From assembly GCF_014647255.1 (NCBI RefSeq), contig NZ_BMOV01000001.1, positions 364,275-428,274 of the forward strand: a stretch of DNA of 64,000 nucleotides, given 5' to 3'. Shown here piece after piece: positions 47,216 through 56,787 of the stretch. Under the pieces are notes generated by a model. It was not told the DNA's origin. It worked only from the letters and a program-made list of their open reading frames with translations, and did no database searches. The first letter of the stretch is position 1. Every line of letters begins with the position of its first letter. Both the position numbers and the translations under genes were made by a program. The stretch is from Iodidimonas muriae. Lineage in GTDB: Bacteria > Pseudomonadota > Alphaproteobacteria > Sphingomonadales > Rhodothalassiaceae.

Positions 47216-48229
47216 ATGATCTTGCGTCTTTTTCTTATGGGGAGTTTGCTCATGACGGCTGCTCAGGCTTTTGCGTGGCCCTATCCCACACTTTCGGGGG
47301 ATCGACCGATCGTTATCGCGCATCGCGGTGCCTCTGGATATCTGCCCGAACATACGCTTGAGGCCTACAGCCTTGCCATTGAATTGGGAGCCGATTTCAT
47401 CGAGCCGGATCTGGTGTTGACCAAGGATGGCCAGTTGGTGGCACGGCATGATTATTATCTGTCGGGCAGCACCGATATTGCCGATCATCCCGAATTTGCC
47501 GACCGCAAGAAAACCATCGATGGCAGAGAAGACTGGTTTGTCGAGGACTTCACATTGGCAGAAATCAAAACCCTTCGCGCCAGGCAGGCCTTTCCGGGGC
47601 GCTCCACAGCATTTGATGGGCAATTTTCGATCCCCACTTTCGACGAAATCCTGTCGCTGGTGGCAGAGCATGAAGCGCAAGGCGGGCAACAAGTGGGGGT
47701 GTATCCCGAAACCAAACATCCGGATCATTATGCCTCATTGGGATTAGATTTCGTACCGCCGCTTTTGGAAGCGCTTGAACGCCATGGCTATCAAGACCGC
47801 GATGCGCCGCTATTTATTCAATCGTTTGAGCCGGGAATTCTGAAAAGATTGCGTGATGCAACGGACTTTCGGCTGATCATGCTGGTGTTCCCGAAAAACG
47901 AGATCGACCCCGCTGCCGATGCCCTGAGCCCATCGGTTTCTTTAGAGGAGGCCGCCCAATTTGCCGATGGGGTAGGGCCATCGAAAGCGCTGGTGCTCGA
48001 TTCATCGGGGAAAGATACGGGCTTTGTTAAAAAAGCGCATGATCTGGGGCTGGCCGTTCATATCTGGACCATGCGTGATGACAGGCTTTCTGCACCCTTT
48101 CAATCGTCGCAAGATGAATATGCCCAGATTTTCAGGATCGGTGTTGATGGGGTATTCACGGATTTCACCCCCAGCGGTGTTTTATATCGGGGGCTGATTG
48201 CCGCCGGTACCAAGGATAAAGCCCCGTAA
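47216..48229 (+). CDS. Periplasmic glycerophosphodiester phosphodiesterase (GlpQ-like)
   Basis: The 337-residue product has a signal peptide (LLMTAAQAFA), the GDPD signature IAHRGASGYLPEHTLEAY with the catalytic His-Arg, the metal-binding ADFIEPDLVLTKDG, and a second His in VARHDYYL. Size and signal match GlpQ, which hydrolyses glycerophosphodiesters from phospholipid turnover to glycerol-3-phosphate in the periplasm. AAAGGA lies 11 bases before the ATG. It ends two bases before the convergent S24 repressor gene. Confidence 0.92.
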   Translation: MILRLFLMGSLLMTAAQAFAWPYPTLSGDRPIVIAHRGASGYLPEHTLEAYSLAIELGADFIEPDLVLTKDGQLVARHDYYLSGSTDIADHPEFADRKKTIDGREDWFVEDFTLAEIKTLRARQAFPGRSTAFDGQFSIPTFDEILSLVAEHEAQGGQQVGVYPETKHPDHYASLGLDFVPPLLEALERHGYQDRDAPLFIQSFEPGILKRLRDATDFRLIMLVFPKNEIDPAADALSPSVSLEEAAQFADGVGPSKALVLDSSGKDTGFVKKAHDLGLAVHIWTMRDDRLSAPFQSSQDEYAQIFRIGVDGVFTDFTPSGVLYRGLIAAGTKDKAP

Positions 48230-48231
48230 TG

Positions 48232-48918
48232 TTATAGGCGGCGGCCAACCCAGATTACCCGGCCTAAAAGGTCGGTTCTCTGTGGGTCGCAATCGCTCCA
48301 GCTTTCATAAAGCGGATTATCGCTTTTGATGGTCAGCCGTCCGGTGATGGGATTAACAGACACCCGCTTCACCTGCAGGGCATCTTCCAGCCGCAGCACA
48401 TAAATGGCATCGCGGTGCGGCTGGCGCTCGTCTTGATCCACCAGAATTTCATCGCCATCCGCCAGGGTGGGGTACATGGAATCCCCCTTTACCGTCAGCA
48501 CGGACAAGCGGTCTGGCGGCGTAGGGGTGAGCGATTTTAGATGGTCGATGCGAAACGGCACTTCACCGCAGGGGCTATCATGATCGACGATGGAGCCATG
48601 GCCTGCGCTGGGGCGCACATCATAGCGATCAACAAATACCAGACTTTGGTGCTCTGCCTCGTAAAAACCGGAAGGCGGGGCAAGATCTTGCCGGGGGCCG
48701 CCCAATTCATGATCCGCCACATTGAAATAGTCGGCGATTTTTCGACGATCGGCTTCTTGTAACCGCTTGGGTTGCCCGCGGCGAATATATTGCTGGATGT
48801 AGGAATGGTTGCGGCCAATAAGCGCGGAAACAGAGGAATAGCTCTCGCCCGGTGTTTGGGCGATGAGCATGTCCAGCCGTTGGCGGGCCGCCAAATCTGC
48901 GTCAGTTCGATCCATCAT
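48232..48918 (-). CDS. S24-family (LexA/CI-like) transcriptional repressor
   Basis: The 228-residue product has an N-terminal helix-turn-helix (SSVSALIGRNHSYIQQYIRRG) and a C-terminal S24 peptidase domain with the catalytic Ser in KGDSMYPTLADGDEIL and the catalytic Lys in LQVKRVS. Such repressors cleave themselves when RecA is activated by DNA damage; a clear Ala/Cys-Gly cleavage site is not obvious here (CGEVPF is a candidate). The neighbouring plus-strand genes, an unknown protein and a DUF3168 protein, have a phage or gene-transfer-agent flavour and may be targets. The ATG at 48918 is followed by a second ATG with no strong ribosome site. Confidence 0.88.
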   Translation of the reverse strand: MMDRTDADLAARQRLDMLIAQTPGESYSSVSALIGRNHSYIQQYIRRGQPKRLQEADRRKIADYFNVADHELGGPRQDLAPPSGFYEAEHQSLVFVDRYDVRPSAGHGSIVDHDSPCGEVPFRIDHLKSLTPTPPDRLSVLTVKGDSMYPTLADGDEILVDQDERQPHRDAIYVLRLEDALQVKRVSVNPITGRLTIKSDNPLYESWSDCDPQRTDLLGRVIWVGRRL

Positions 48919-49046
48919 ATGGACAGCTTAATATATCAAAGCCAAATGAACAATAGGAAATATCCTCTTGTTTATCGGAAAAACCCGCCATAAGGTTATG
49001 CCTACTGATGGTAGTGTAAGCATTTCGCATTGCAAGGAGTGGGTTT

Positions 49047-49454
49047 GTGCAGAATTCCGTTTGTTCAGTCCGGTCTGGCTTGGGGGCTATTGAGCGATAT
49101 CTGGGGGAATATGAGCGGCGACTCTTGTGGATGATGGAGCGGGATATCCGTCGCATACTTTCCTCAGGATATGGGACATCAGGGGATTTTTCTAACGATA
49201 AAATTAATGTAAATCATATAGATAAATCTATTTCTTTTGCGGTTTGCCAGATCGAAAGCCAGGAAAGAATCGCCTCTTTGATTAAAGCCTTCGAAGGAGA
49301 TAAGGCGCGTTTGGATGCGGTGTTTTCACCGATCGCCCAAGGGGTTTCTTTTTCAAAAATTGACAGAAAATATCAAAAGAGAAATGGTTGGGCGCGCAAG
49401 CAATTAGGGCATGCTATGCGTGTTTATGCGTGTATGGAAAAACCTAAATCTTGA
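49047..49454 (+). CDS. Hypothetical protein, possibly DUF6456-like helical domain
   Basis: The 135-residue product starts at a GTG at 49047, seven bases after AAGGAG. It is basic and helical, with no membrane segment. The region AVCQIESQERIASLIKAFEG and the ending KYQKRNGWARKQLGHAMRVY recall, loosely, the C-terminal helical domain DUF6456 found in alphaproteobacterial regulators including gene-transfer-agent activators. I would not rely on this. It is divergent from the S24 repressor gene, so it is a likely target, and it is followed by a terminator. Confidence 0.65.
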   Translation: MQNSVCSVRSGLGAIERYLGEYERRLLWMMERDIRRILSSGYGTSGDFSNDKINVNHIDKSISFAVCQIESQERIASLIKAFEGDKARLDAVFSPIAQGVSFSKIDRKYQKRNGWARKQLGHAMRVYACMEKPKS

Positions 49455-49506
49455 CATTCGGGATAAATAATGTACCAATATGGATAAATCCGGATAGTGG
49501 ATTTCC

Positions 49507-49534
49507 GCCGATGCCTCCCGCATCGGCTTTTTTT
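49507..49534 (+). terminator. Intrinsic terminator after the hypothetical gene
   Basis: GCCGATGC and GCATCGGC pair around CTCCC and are followed by seven T. It cleanly separates the hypothetical gene from the DUF3168 gene, which must therefore have its own promoter or depend on read-through. Confidence 0.92.
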
Positions 49535-49559
49535 ATTCATAATAGAGGGAGCAATCTGA

Positions 49560-50057
49560 ATGACTGTGGATGCATCTTGGGGACTCCATCGGGCAATCCT
49601 TGCCGCTTTGAGGGAGGATAAGGCGGTTTTGTCATATGTTGGTGGGCCTGAAGCGATCGGCAAAGAAAGCCGCCGTCCCTGCGGTGACGGGCCTCAAGGG
49701 AAAAATGGTAAAAAGGTTTGTGGCCAAGGCGGCGAAAATGGGGGGCGGGAAAATGGCAGGAATGATCAGGCGCATACATCAATAAAATTGGGGGCAAGCA
49801 ATACGGCCTGTTGGCATTCCGCAACATTCGATGGTCAGGAACACACACTGACTTTGGATCTTGAAACACCAAAGGGGGATATGGCCATTCGGCAGATGGC
49901 GGCGGCGGTGATTGAGCGGTTACACGATGCGGATCTGCTGATCCCCGGCCATGCTCTGATCGAACTGCAGTTTGAATGTTCGGAAACCCATGCGCCCGAT
50001 GTTCAGGGGATTACCCATTGCCGTATGTTTTTCAAGGCATTGACGGTTAGTGATTAA
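49560..50057 (+). CDS. Orphan DUF3168 (phage/GTA tail-completion-like) protein
   Basis: The 165-residue product fits DUF3168, the family of phage and gene-transfer-agent head-tail or tail-completion proteins. It opens with LHRAILAALREDKAVLSYVGG. After an unusual insertion (about residues 35-72, rich in Gly, Lys, Asn and with two Cys), it continues with EHTLTLDLETPKGD and IRQMAAAVIERLHDADLLIPGH and a final CRMFFKALTV. AGAGGGAG precedes the ATG at 49560. No capsid, portal or tail genes are nearby, so it is either a remnant of a phage or a member of a GTA set scattered in the genome. Confidence 0.7.
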   Translation: MTVDASWGLHRAILAALREDKAVLSYVGGPEAIGKESRRPCGDGPQGKNGKKVCGQGGENGGRENGRNDQAHTSIKLGASNTACWHSATFDGQEHTLTLDLETPKGDMAIRQMAAAVIERLHDADLLIPGHALIELQFECSETHAPDVQGITHCRMFFKALTVSD

Positions 50058-50083
50058 AGGATACGCATGGTGTTGCGTGATGG

Positions 50084-50119
50084 GGCTGTGAGGCCGGGCA
50101 TCCAGCCGACCTCACAGTC
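50084..50119 (+). terminator. Hairpin after the DUF3168 gene
   Basis: CTGTGAGG (50086-50093) and CCTCACAG (50110-50117) form the base of a hairpin between two converging genes. There is no clear T-run on either side, so termination is possible but not certain. Confidence 0.4.
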
Positions 50120-50126
50120 TTATGCT

Positions 50127-50963
50127 TTAAAACGGGTGATATTTCTTGTCGCCGTCCGGGGTGTCGTCCTCATCCCGTGCTGGCGCTGGTGTTTCAGCAA
50201 CTTTCGGAAGGTCGCTGAAGGGAAAGGGCAGGTCGGTGGCGTCGGTTCTTCCTGACATATAGCCAAGAATTTGCGCCAGATAGGCGGAGATTTGGGCCAT
50301 GAATCCGACCAGTTGCGGATGCTCTTTCCCCCTGATGGCGATCATTATAAATTGTGCTGCCCCAACGACCCATGAAACGACCAGCAAGACATAAGACACA
50401 AAGGAAAAGGCCAGCAGCGCAAGCAGCCGCCATACCAGATCCAGCGCTTTATCTTGACGCTCTGTCCGGTCCGTATCTTCGTCCCACTGTGCTTGTTGTT
50501 CTTTTGTCTTGTTGTCCGATGGGGTGTCTTTGGGTTTTTCATCGGAGCGTGGCCGGCTTTTTGCGGAGGCCGTCTGTGCTGAAACGGACTCATGCTGGCT
50601 CTTTGCTGCGGTTTTTTTCGCGGCGGGTTTGGCCTTTGTCGCCGCAGCCTTTGCTGTGGTCTTTTTGGCGGCAGGCTTTGCCTTTGTTGTTGCAGCTTTT
50701 GTTGTGGTCTTTTTGGCGGCAGGTTTTGCCTTTGTCGTCGTAGCCTTTGCCTTTGCGGTGGCCTTTTTTGCGGCAGGCTTTGGTTTGGATGCGGCGCCTG
50801 TATCCGTGCCCGTTTCCGTTTTGGCGGTCTTTGGTTTCGAGGATTGTACGGCCTTATCAGCCTGAGCAGAAGGCGAGGCAGAGGACGGTGTTCCAGAGTC
50901 GTTTGGCGAATTGGCGGCTTCCGGCGTTTTTGACGTTTTCGGCGTTTCTGGGGTGTCGACCAT
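50127..50963 (-). CDS. DUF4389 inner-membrane protein with histone-H1-like lysine/alanine arm
   Basis: The product (278 residues from the ATG at 50963, which has AAAGGGAG upstream) has two parts. Residues about 1-160 are low complexity: Thr/Pro/Ser-rich, then repeats of KPAAKKTT and TKAKPAAKK, like histone H1 and bacterial H1-like DNA-binding proteins. After an acidic Gln-rich spacer, residues about 180-278 form a DUF4389 domain: hydrophobic helix LLALLAFSFVSYVLLVVSWV, then a second hydrophobic region, and the family's closing DLPFPFSDLP. If the arm is cytoplasmic it could bind DNA or RNA at the membrane. DUF4389 function is unknown. A longer start at 51089 is unlikely. Confidence 0.8.
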   Translation of the reverse strand: MVDTPETPKTSKTPEAANSPNDSGTPSSASPSAQADKAVQSSKPKTAKTETGTDTGAASKPKPAAKKATAKAKATTTKAKPAAKKTTTKAATTKAKPAAKKTTAKAAATKAKPAAKKTAAKSQHESVSAQTASAKSRPRSDEKPKDTPSDNKTKEQQAQWDEDTDRTERQDKALDLVWRLLALLAFSFVSYVLLVVSWVVGAAQFIMIAIRGKEHPQLVGFMAQISAYLAQILGYMSGRTDATDLPFPFSDLPKVAETPAPARDEDDTPDGDKKYHPF

Positions 50964-51154
50964 CGCGTGTCTCCCTTTTGTTCCGACTGGCAGTTCGTAT
51001 GGGGCCAAATCCCCAAGGACAAGCCTATAGGATATGTCGGAGAGAGGGCACCTGCAATCAAGTCCCTGGAAAATGACCGCGATAATCATTTTCCAGAGCA
51101 GGTGAGGGGTTTCTCATTGTGCTTTTATGCCAGATGATCCCGCGCCGGCCCGTC

Positions 51155-52894
51155 TTATTTGAGGGAGGCTTTCAAATGAGCCGTGGCTTCTTCCTTGGGA
51201 AGCGGGCGGGAGAACAGGAAGCCTTGCCCGTAACGGCAGCCCAGAGAACGCATCATCATATGCTGTTCGCTATTTTCAATCCCTTCAGCGACCACAGACA
51301 TTTTCAGCGTATCGGCAAGCATGGTGATGATGCGGATAATCTTTGCCGACTGATCGTCGCGATCCACACGTCCCACAAAGGATCGGTCGATCTTGATGCA
51401 ATCAATGGGAAAGTTATTAAGATAGTTGAGAGAGGAATAGCCCGTTCCGAAATCATCCAATGCCAGTGTGGGGCCAAGGCGTTTGATGGCGTGCAGACAC
51501 TCTGCCGCGCCATCGGGATCAGCCACCAAGGCGCTTTCGGTAAGCTCCAGCCGTAAATTGCGCCCCTGAATGCCGGTTTCTTTAAGGCATTGGGCAACGG
51601 TCGCGGGGATGTCGTCTTGCAAGAATTGTACGGCCGACATGTTCACATTGACGAACAGATCTTTCGTGCCCGCAAAGGATGATTGCCACGCACGCAACTG
51701 GCGGCATGATTCCAACATGGCCCAACGCCCCAAAGGCAAAATCAATCCGGTGTCTTCCGCCAATGGAATGAAGTCCACCGGTGAAACAAAACCGCGCTCG
51801 GGGTGATGCCAACGGGTGAGGGCCTCAAAAGCGATGGTGCGGCCTTGTTCCAGATCGATGATCGGTTGATAGAATAATTCCAGCTCTTCATTTTCAATGG
51901 CTTTGCGCAGGTCGGTTTCCAGCTGGATTTGTCCGGTGCGAACGATATGGGTATCGCGGGCAAAGACTTCGGTGCGCGACCGCCCCAGATTTTTGGACCG
52001 ATGCATGGAAATATCTGCATCGCGGATCATATTCTCCGGATGCATATGGCTGGTTTGAGTGGTGGAAATACCAATGCTTACAGACATATAGGCTTCGGAA
52101 TCACTCACCATGCGGGGCGCTTCCATCATTTGATGAATACGTGCGGCCAATCCGGTTGCATCGTCCAGTCCGCTAATATCATCGATCAGGATGGCAAATT
52201 CGTCCCCATTGAATCGTGCCAGAATATCCGTACCGCGCAGGCACCCGCGCAAGGAATTGGCAAGATCGATCAAAAAAGCATCACCGGCCGGATGGCCAAA
52301 GCTTTCATTGATCAATTGGAACCGATTCACGTTGAGCATGAGAACGGCACAAGCGCGGTTTTCTTCCCCATGGCAACGGGCCACCGCTTCTTCCAGCCGA
52401 TTGAGAAAATGGCTGCGATTGGGGAGTCCCGTCAGGCCATCATGCAAGGCGTGATGTAGCAGATTGGCTCCCGCACGCTTTTCTGCGGTTCTGTCGGCCA
52501 AGGTGCACATCACCCGCGGTGATTGCCCACATGCTGTTTCCAAGGGCGTGATTTCACAGGCAAAATTCCGGGTCTGCCCGTTAAACTCCAGATCCCATTC
52601 ATAATGCACAGGGCGTTGGGTTTTGACGGCCCGGTGAAACTCGCTCAATAACGGTTCTCCGAACTCCAGAACGGAAACATCGTCAAGGCACCAATCGCGA
52701 ATCGATGTGTCGGTGATCATCAACAGGCTTTTGGCCTGCTCATTGGCGATAAGGATCGGATTACCCCGCCGTTCGTCAATTTCACAGACCACAACACCAA
52801 GAGACAAATGGCCTAAAAGGGCATAGGGGTCGATATCAGAGCCGATATCAGGCGTTTCCGGATCGCGATTTATCCTGAGCATGGATTCTGCCAT
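51155..52894 (-). CDS. PAS-like/GGDEF-EAL protein, probable c-di-GMP phosphodiesterase
   Basis: The 579-residue product has an N-terminal PAS-like region (about 20-140), a GGDEF domain and an EAL domain. The GGDEF signature is altered to NGDEF (N229-F233), which may abolish cyclase activity. The EAL domain keeps EAL (E357-L359) in FEALTRW, and also NVNMSAVQF, LELTESALV, DDFGTGYSS, KIDRSFV and VAEGIEN, the metal and catalytic motifs of active phosphodiesterases. It therefore probably degrades c-di-GMP, perhaps with the GGDEF part binding GTP as regulator. There is no membrane segment. It stands alone. Confidence 0.93.
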   Translation of the reverse strand: MAESMLRINRDPETPDIGSDIDPYALLGHLSLGVVVCEIDERRGNPILIANEQAKSLLMITDTSIRDWCLDDVSVLEFGEPLLSEFHRAVKTQRPVHYEWDLEFNGQTRNFACEITPLETACGQSPRVMCTLADRTAEKRAGANLLHHALHDGLTGLPNRSHFLNRLEEAVARCHGEENRACAVLMLNVNRFQLINESFGHPAGDAFLIDLANSLRGCLRGTDILARFNGDEFAILIDDISGLDDATGLAARIHQMMEAPRMVSDSEAYMSVSIGISTTQTSHMHPENMIRDADISMHRSKNLGRSRTEVFARDTHIVRTGQIQLETDLRKAIENEELELFYQPIIDLEQGRTIAFEALTRWHHPERGFVSPVDFIPLAEDTGLILPLGRWAMLESCRQLRAWQSSFAGTKDLFVNVNMSAVQFLQDDIPATVAQCLKETGIQGRNLRLELTESALVADPDGAAECLHAIKRLGPTLALDDFGTGYSSLNYLNNFPIDCIKIDRSFVGRVDRDDQSAKIIRIITMLADTLKMSVVAEGIENSEQHMMMRSLGCRYGQGFLFSRPLPKEEATAHLKASLK

Positions 52895-53026
52895 AGTTGA
52901 AGTCCCGATTCTTCAGGATGCTCTTTAAATGACGACTCATTGAGCATCTTCTGAAAGCAGTCTGGCGTGCTCGTCTAAAGATTTTCTAAATCTTGACCTA
53001 AAGATGTCTCTGGCTGGATCAAAAAA

Positions 53027-53051
53027 AAGGGAGGCCGCAATGGCCTCCCTT
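53027..53051 (-). terminator. Terminator of nrdJ
   Basis: AAGGGAGGCC and GGCCTCCCTT pair around GCAAT. On the minus strand the stem is followed by eight T (A-run at 53021-53028). It lies 38 bases past the nrdJ stop. Confidence 0.92.
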
Positions 53052-53088
53052 GAAACTGTATCATTTTGAAGCAAAAGGGCTTCAGGAT

Positions 53089-56000
53089 TTAGGAACAGCC
53101 GCTGGTGCCGCCGCAGGTGTTGCATTTCAGGCATGTGCCATTCCGGACCAATGTGAAGTTGCCACACTCGCCGCAAGAATCGCCTTCATATCCCTTCATC
53201 CGCGCTTCTGCCTGACGGGAGATGGTTGCGGATTGGGCGCTTGCTGTTGTTTTGGTGCTTGTGCTGGTGATGGTCACCGTATCGGTCGCGCTTGCGACAG
53301 GGGCCGCGGATTCTGTTCCCGTTGCGCGGGATTCAACCACATCAGTCCGGGTGGTTTTCTGCTTGTTTGTATTCAGCACATAAAGATTCGAGCGCACATA
53401 ACCGGTGGAGGCGAGCCCAAGAACTTTATCTAGTGCGGCAGAGGCTTGCGATGCCGCTTCGGTGCCTTCTTGGGGCAGCTTTTCGGAGATACCCTCGCCA
53501 AGGGTATCATGGCGCATATCATCCGGTTCCACATGGGCCAGATCATTGCGACCAAGATAGGATACTGCCAGTTCGCGGAAGAGATAGTCCAGAATAGAGG
53601 TGGACATTTTGATGGCGTCATTGCCTTCCACCCGGCCAAAAGGCTCAAAGCGGGTGAAGGTGAAGGCATCGACGAATTCTTCCAAAGGCACGCCATATTG
53701 CAAGCCGATGGAAATGGCGATGGCAAAATTGTTCATCAAGGACCGGAAGGCGGCCCCTTCCTTGTGCATATCGATGAAGATTTCGCCAACGGTTCCATCA
53801 TCATATTCGCCGGTGCGCAAATACACCTTATGGCCGCCGACAATGGCTTTCTGTGTATAGCCTTTGCGGCGCTGGGGCAGTTTCTTGCGCGATTTTGGCG
53901 CTTCTTTTTCAATGATGCGTTCAACGATTCGTTCGGCAACGATCTGTGCCTTTTCGCCCACGGCTACACTGTCATCGGCAAGATCTTCGATATCTTCATC
54001 AGAGAGCAAAGAGCCGGACAATGGTTGGGAGAGCTTCGAGCCATCCCGATAGAGCGCATTGGCTTTCAGTCCCAAAGACCAGCTCAGTTCATAGGCCCGC
54101 TTACATTCTTCAACCGATGCCAGATTGGGCATATTGATGGTTTTGGAAATGGCGCCGGAAATAAAGGGCTGGGCCACGGCCATCATGCGGATATGGCTTT
54201 CCCAAGAGAGAGAGCGCTTGCCGATTCGTCCGCATGGATTGGCGCAATCAAAGACGGACAGATGCTCTTTGCGCAGATGCGGTGCGCCTTCCAGAGTCAT
54301 GGCACCGCAGACATAGAGATTGGCTTCTTCCACAGCCTGACGGCTGAATCCCAGTTCTTTGAGCATATCGAAGGAGATATCTTCAAGCTGGGCATCGCTA
54401 AAGCCAAGAACGTCTTTGCAAAATTCGTCGCCCAGCGTCCAGCGATTGAACACGAAACGAATATCGAAGCAGCTTTTCAGGCCATCTTCCAAGGCATCGA
54501 TCTGCGCCTGGGCAAAATTGCGGGATTTCAAGGTTTCATGATTGATATGGGGGGCGCCATCCAGTGTACCGTGGCCCACCGCATAGTCGATCATGTCGTG
54601 CACTTCTTGCGGTGCGTAACCCAAAACCTCCAGCGATTGCGGCACGATGCGGTTGATGATCTTGAAATAGCCGCCGCCTGCCAGTTTCTTGAATTTGACC
54701 AGCGCGAAATCCGGCTCGATGCCCGTGGTATCGCAATCCATCACCAGCCCGATTGTGCCGGTGGGGGCGATCACGGTGGATTGCGCATTGCGGTAGCCGT
54801 GCATTTCACCCAGTTCGATGGCGCGATCCCAAGCGGCGGTGGCAGCCGCGACCAATGCCTGATCCTGGCAACATTCCACATCCAAAGGCACCGGTTTGGT
54901 GGCCAGGCCTTCATAGCCATCATGTTCGCCATAAGCGGCGCGGCGGTGGTTGCGCATCACCCGCAGCATATGCTCCGCATTGTCTGCATAGCCGGGGAAG
55001 GGACCAAGCTCGGATGCGATCTCGGCAGAGGTGGCATAGGAGGTGCCGGTCATCAAGGCCGATATGGCGCCGCACAATGCGCGGCCTTCATCGCTGTCAT
55101 AAGACAGACCCAAAGACATCAGCAGGCCGCCGATATTGGCATAGCCAAGGCCCAAAGTGCGGTAGCGATAGCTCAGCTCGGCAATGCGCGGCGACGGGAA
55201 TTGTGCCATCAGCACGGAAATTTCCAGCGCCAATGTCCATAGGCGCACGGCATGTTCAAAGTTTTCCACCTCGAAATCGCCATTTTCGCTGCGGAACTGC
55301 AACAGATTGAGCGATGCCAGATTGCAGGCGGTGTCATCGAGGAACATATATTCCGAGCAGGGATTGGAGGCGCGGATTTCCCCCGATGCCGGGCATGTGT
55401 GCCAATCATTGATGGTGCTGTGGAACTGAATCCCCGGATCGGCGCAGGACCAGGCCGCATAGGCCACCTGATCCCAAAGCTCACCGGCATTCACGGTTTT
55501 CGCAATAGAGCCATCGGTGCGGCGGGTCAAAGACCAGTCGCTGCCTTCCTTGGCGGCTTTCATGAATGCATCGGTAACGCGGATGGAATTATTGGAATTC
55601 TGCCCCGAAACCGTGACATAGGCTTCCGAATCCCAATCCGTATTATAGGCTTGGAAATCCAGCCGCCGATAGCCTTGGCGGGCGAATTGAATAACCCGCT
55701 GCACATAATTTTCCGGTATCATCACCTTGCGGGCAGCCAGAACTTCGCGCTTCAGATCAGGGTTTTTCTTTGGTTCGAATGCATCGTCATCCAAGCTTTC
55801 CCGCGCCGAATGGCACGCATCCATGATGCGGTTTAGATGCATCTCGCACAGCTTGGACCCGGAGACGAGAGCTGCAACCTTCTGTTCTTCTTGCACCTTC
55901 CAGCTGATGAAGGATTCGATATCGGGATGGTCTACATCCACAACCACCATTTTGGCGGCGCGTCTTGTGGTGCCGCCGGATTTGATGGCTCCGGCCGCGC

Positions 56001-56787
56001 GGTCACCGATTTTCAGAAAGCTCATCAGGCCCGAAGATTGCCCGCCACCGGACAGGGATTCTTTCGCACCGCGAATATTCGAGAAATTTGTTCCGGTGCC
56101 GGAGCCATATTTGAACAGGCGCGCTTCCCGGGTCCATAAATCCATGATGCCGCCATCATTCACCAGATCGTCGGATACGCTCTGGATGAAGCAGGCATGG
56201 GGCTGCGGATGTTCATAGGCGCTGTTGGACCGCACAAGATCGCCGGTTTCGAAATCCACATAGAAATGCCCTTGGCCGGGGCTGTCGATTCCATAGGCCC
56301 AATGCAGGCCGGTATTGAACCATTGCGGGGAATTGGGCGCGGCCATCTGGCGGGCCAGCATATAGCGCATTTCATCATAAAAGATCTGGGCATCTTCTTC
56401 CTGATCGAAATAGCCGCCTTTATAGCCCCAATAGGTCCATGTGCCGGCCAAACGGTCAAAGACCTGTTTGGAGCTGGTTTCAGATCCAAAGCGCTTGGCT
56501 TTGGGAAGTGCTTCCAGTGCTTTTTCATCGGCAACTTTGCGCCATAGCCAGCTTGGAATGGTCGATTCTTCCACGGCCTTCAAAGCCGCGGGCACGCCCG
56601 CTTTACGAAAATATTTCTGCGCAATGATGTCTGTGGCCACTTGTGACCAAGAGCGCGGCACTTCCACATCGGTCATATGGAAAACGGTGGTGCCGTCAGG
56701 ATTGCGAATCTCTGAGGTGGCCATGCGAAACTCGATGTCCGCATAGGGGGAAACCCCCGCTTTCGTAAAACGACGCTCAAAACGCAT
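53089..56787 (-). CDS. nrdJ: Adenosylcobalamin-dependent (class II) ribonucleotide reductase NrdJ
   Basis: The 1232-residue enzyme reduces ribonucleotides to deoxyribonucleotides using adenosylcobalamin to make the thiyl radical. It shows [12 protein letters not shown] and [11 protein letters not shown] (first redox Cys), the active-site NPCSE (N475, C477, E479) in [12 protein letters not shown], and [13 protein letters not shown]. The C-terminal cysteine-rich tail has CGECG and CLKCNTCGG, used for re-reduction. This long form is typical of Alphaproteobacteria. AAGGGGAAAGTC precedes the ATG. It needs B12 but no oxygen. It is monocistronic, with a long upstream region and a strong terminator. 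Confidence 0.97.
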   Translation of the reverse strand: MRFERRFTKAGVSPYADIEFRMATSEIRNPDGTTVFHMTDVEVPRSWSQVATDIIAQKYFRKAGVPAALKAVEESTIPSWLWRKVADEKALEALPKAKRFGSETSSKQVFDRLAGTWTYWGYKGGYFDQEEDAQIFYDEMRYMLARQMAAPNSPQWFNTGLHWAYGIDSPGQGHFYVDFETGDLVRSNSAYEHPQPHACFIQSVSDDLVNDGGIMDLWTREARLFKYGSGTGTNFSNIRGAKESLSGGGQSSGLMSFLKIGDRAAGAIKSGGTTRRAAKMVVVDVDHPDIESFISWKVQEEQKVAALVSGSKLCEMHLNRIMDACHSARESLDDDAFEPKKNPDLKREVLAARKVMIPENYVQRVIQFARQGYRRLDFQAYNTDWDSEAYVTVSGQNSNNSIRVTDAFMKAAKEGSDWSLTRRTDGSIAKTVNAGELWDQVAYAAWSCADPGIQFHSTINDWHTCPASGEIRASNPCSEYMFLDDTACNLASLNLLQFRSENGDFEVENFEHAVRLWTLALEISVLMAQFPSPRIAELSYRYRTLGLGYANIGGLLMSLGLSYDSDEGRALCGAISALMTGTSYATSAEIASELGPFPGYADNAEHMLRVMRNHRRAAYGEHDGYEGLATKPVPLDVECCQDQALVAAATAAWDRAIELGEMHGYRNAQSTVIAPTGTIGLVMDCDTTGIEPDFALVKFKKLAGGGYFKIINRIVPQSLEVLGYAPQEVHDMIDYAVGHGTLDGAPHINHETLKSRNFAQAQIDALEDGLKSCFDIRFVFNRWTLGDEFCKDVLGFSDAQLEDISFDMLKELGFSRQAVEEANLYVCGAMTLEGAPHLRKEHLSVFDCANPCGRIGKRSLSWESHIRMMAVAQPFISGAISKTINMPNLASVEECKRAYELSWSLGLKANALYRDGSKLSQPLSGSLLSDEDIEDLADDSVAVGEKAQIVAERIVERIIEKEAPKSRKKLPQRRKGYTQKAIVGGHKVYLRTGEYDDGTVGEIFIDMHKEGAAFRSLMNNFAIAISIGLQYGVPLEEFVDAFTFTRFEPFGRVEGNDAIKMSTSILDYLFRELAVSYLGRNDLAHVEPDDMRHDTLGEGISEKLPQEGTEAASQASAALDKVLGLASTGYVRSNLYVLNTNKQKTTRTDVVESRATGTESAAPVASATDTVTITSTSTKTTASAQSATISRQAEARMKGYEGDSCGECGNFTLVRNGTCLKCNTCGGTSGCS

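Noticed and set aside
53446-55242. 598-codon plus-strand frame opposite nrdJ
   Set aside because: Antisense to a highly conserved enzyme; the composition is that of complementary coding DNA, with no start signal.
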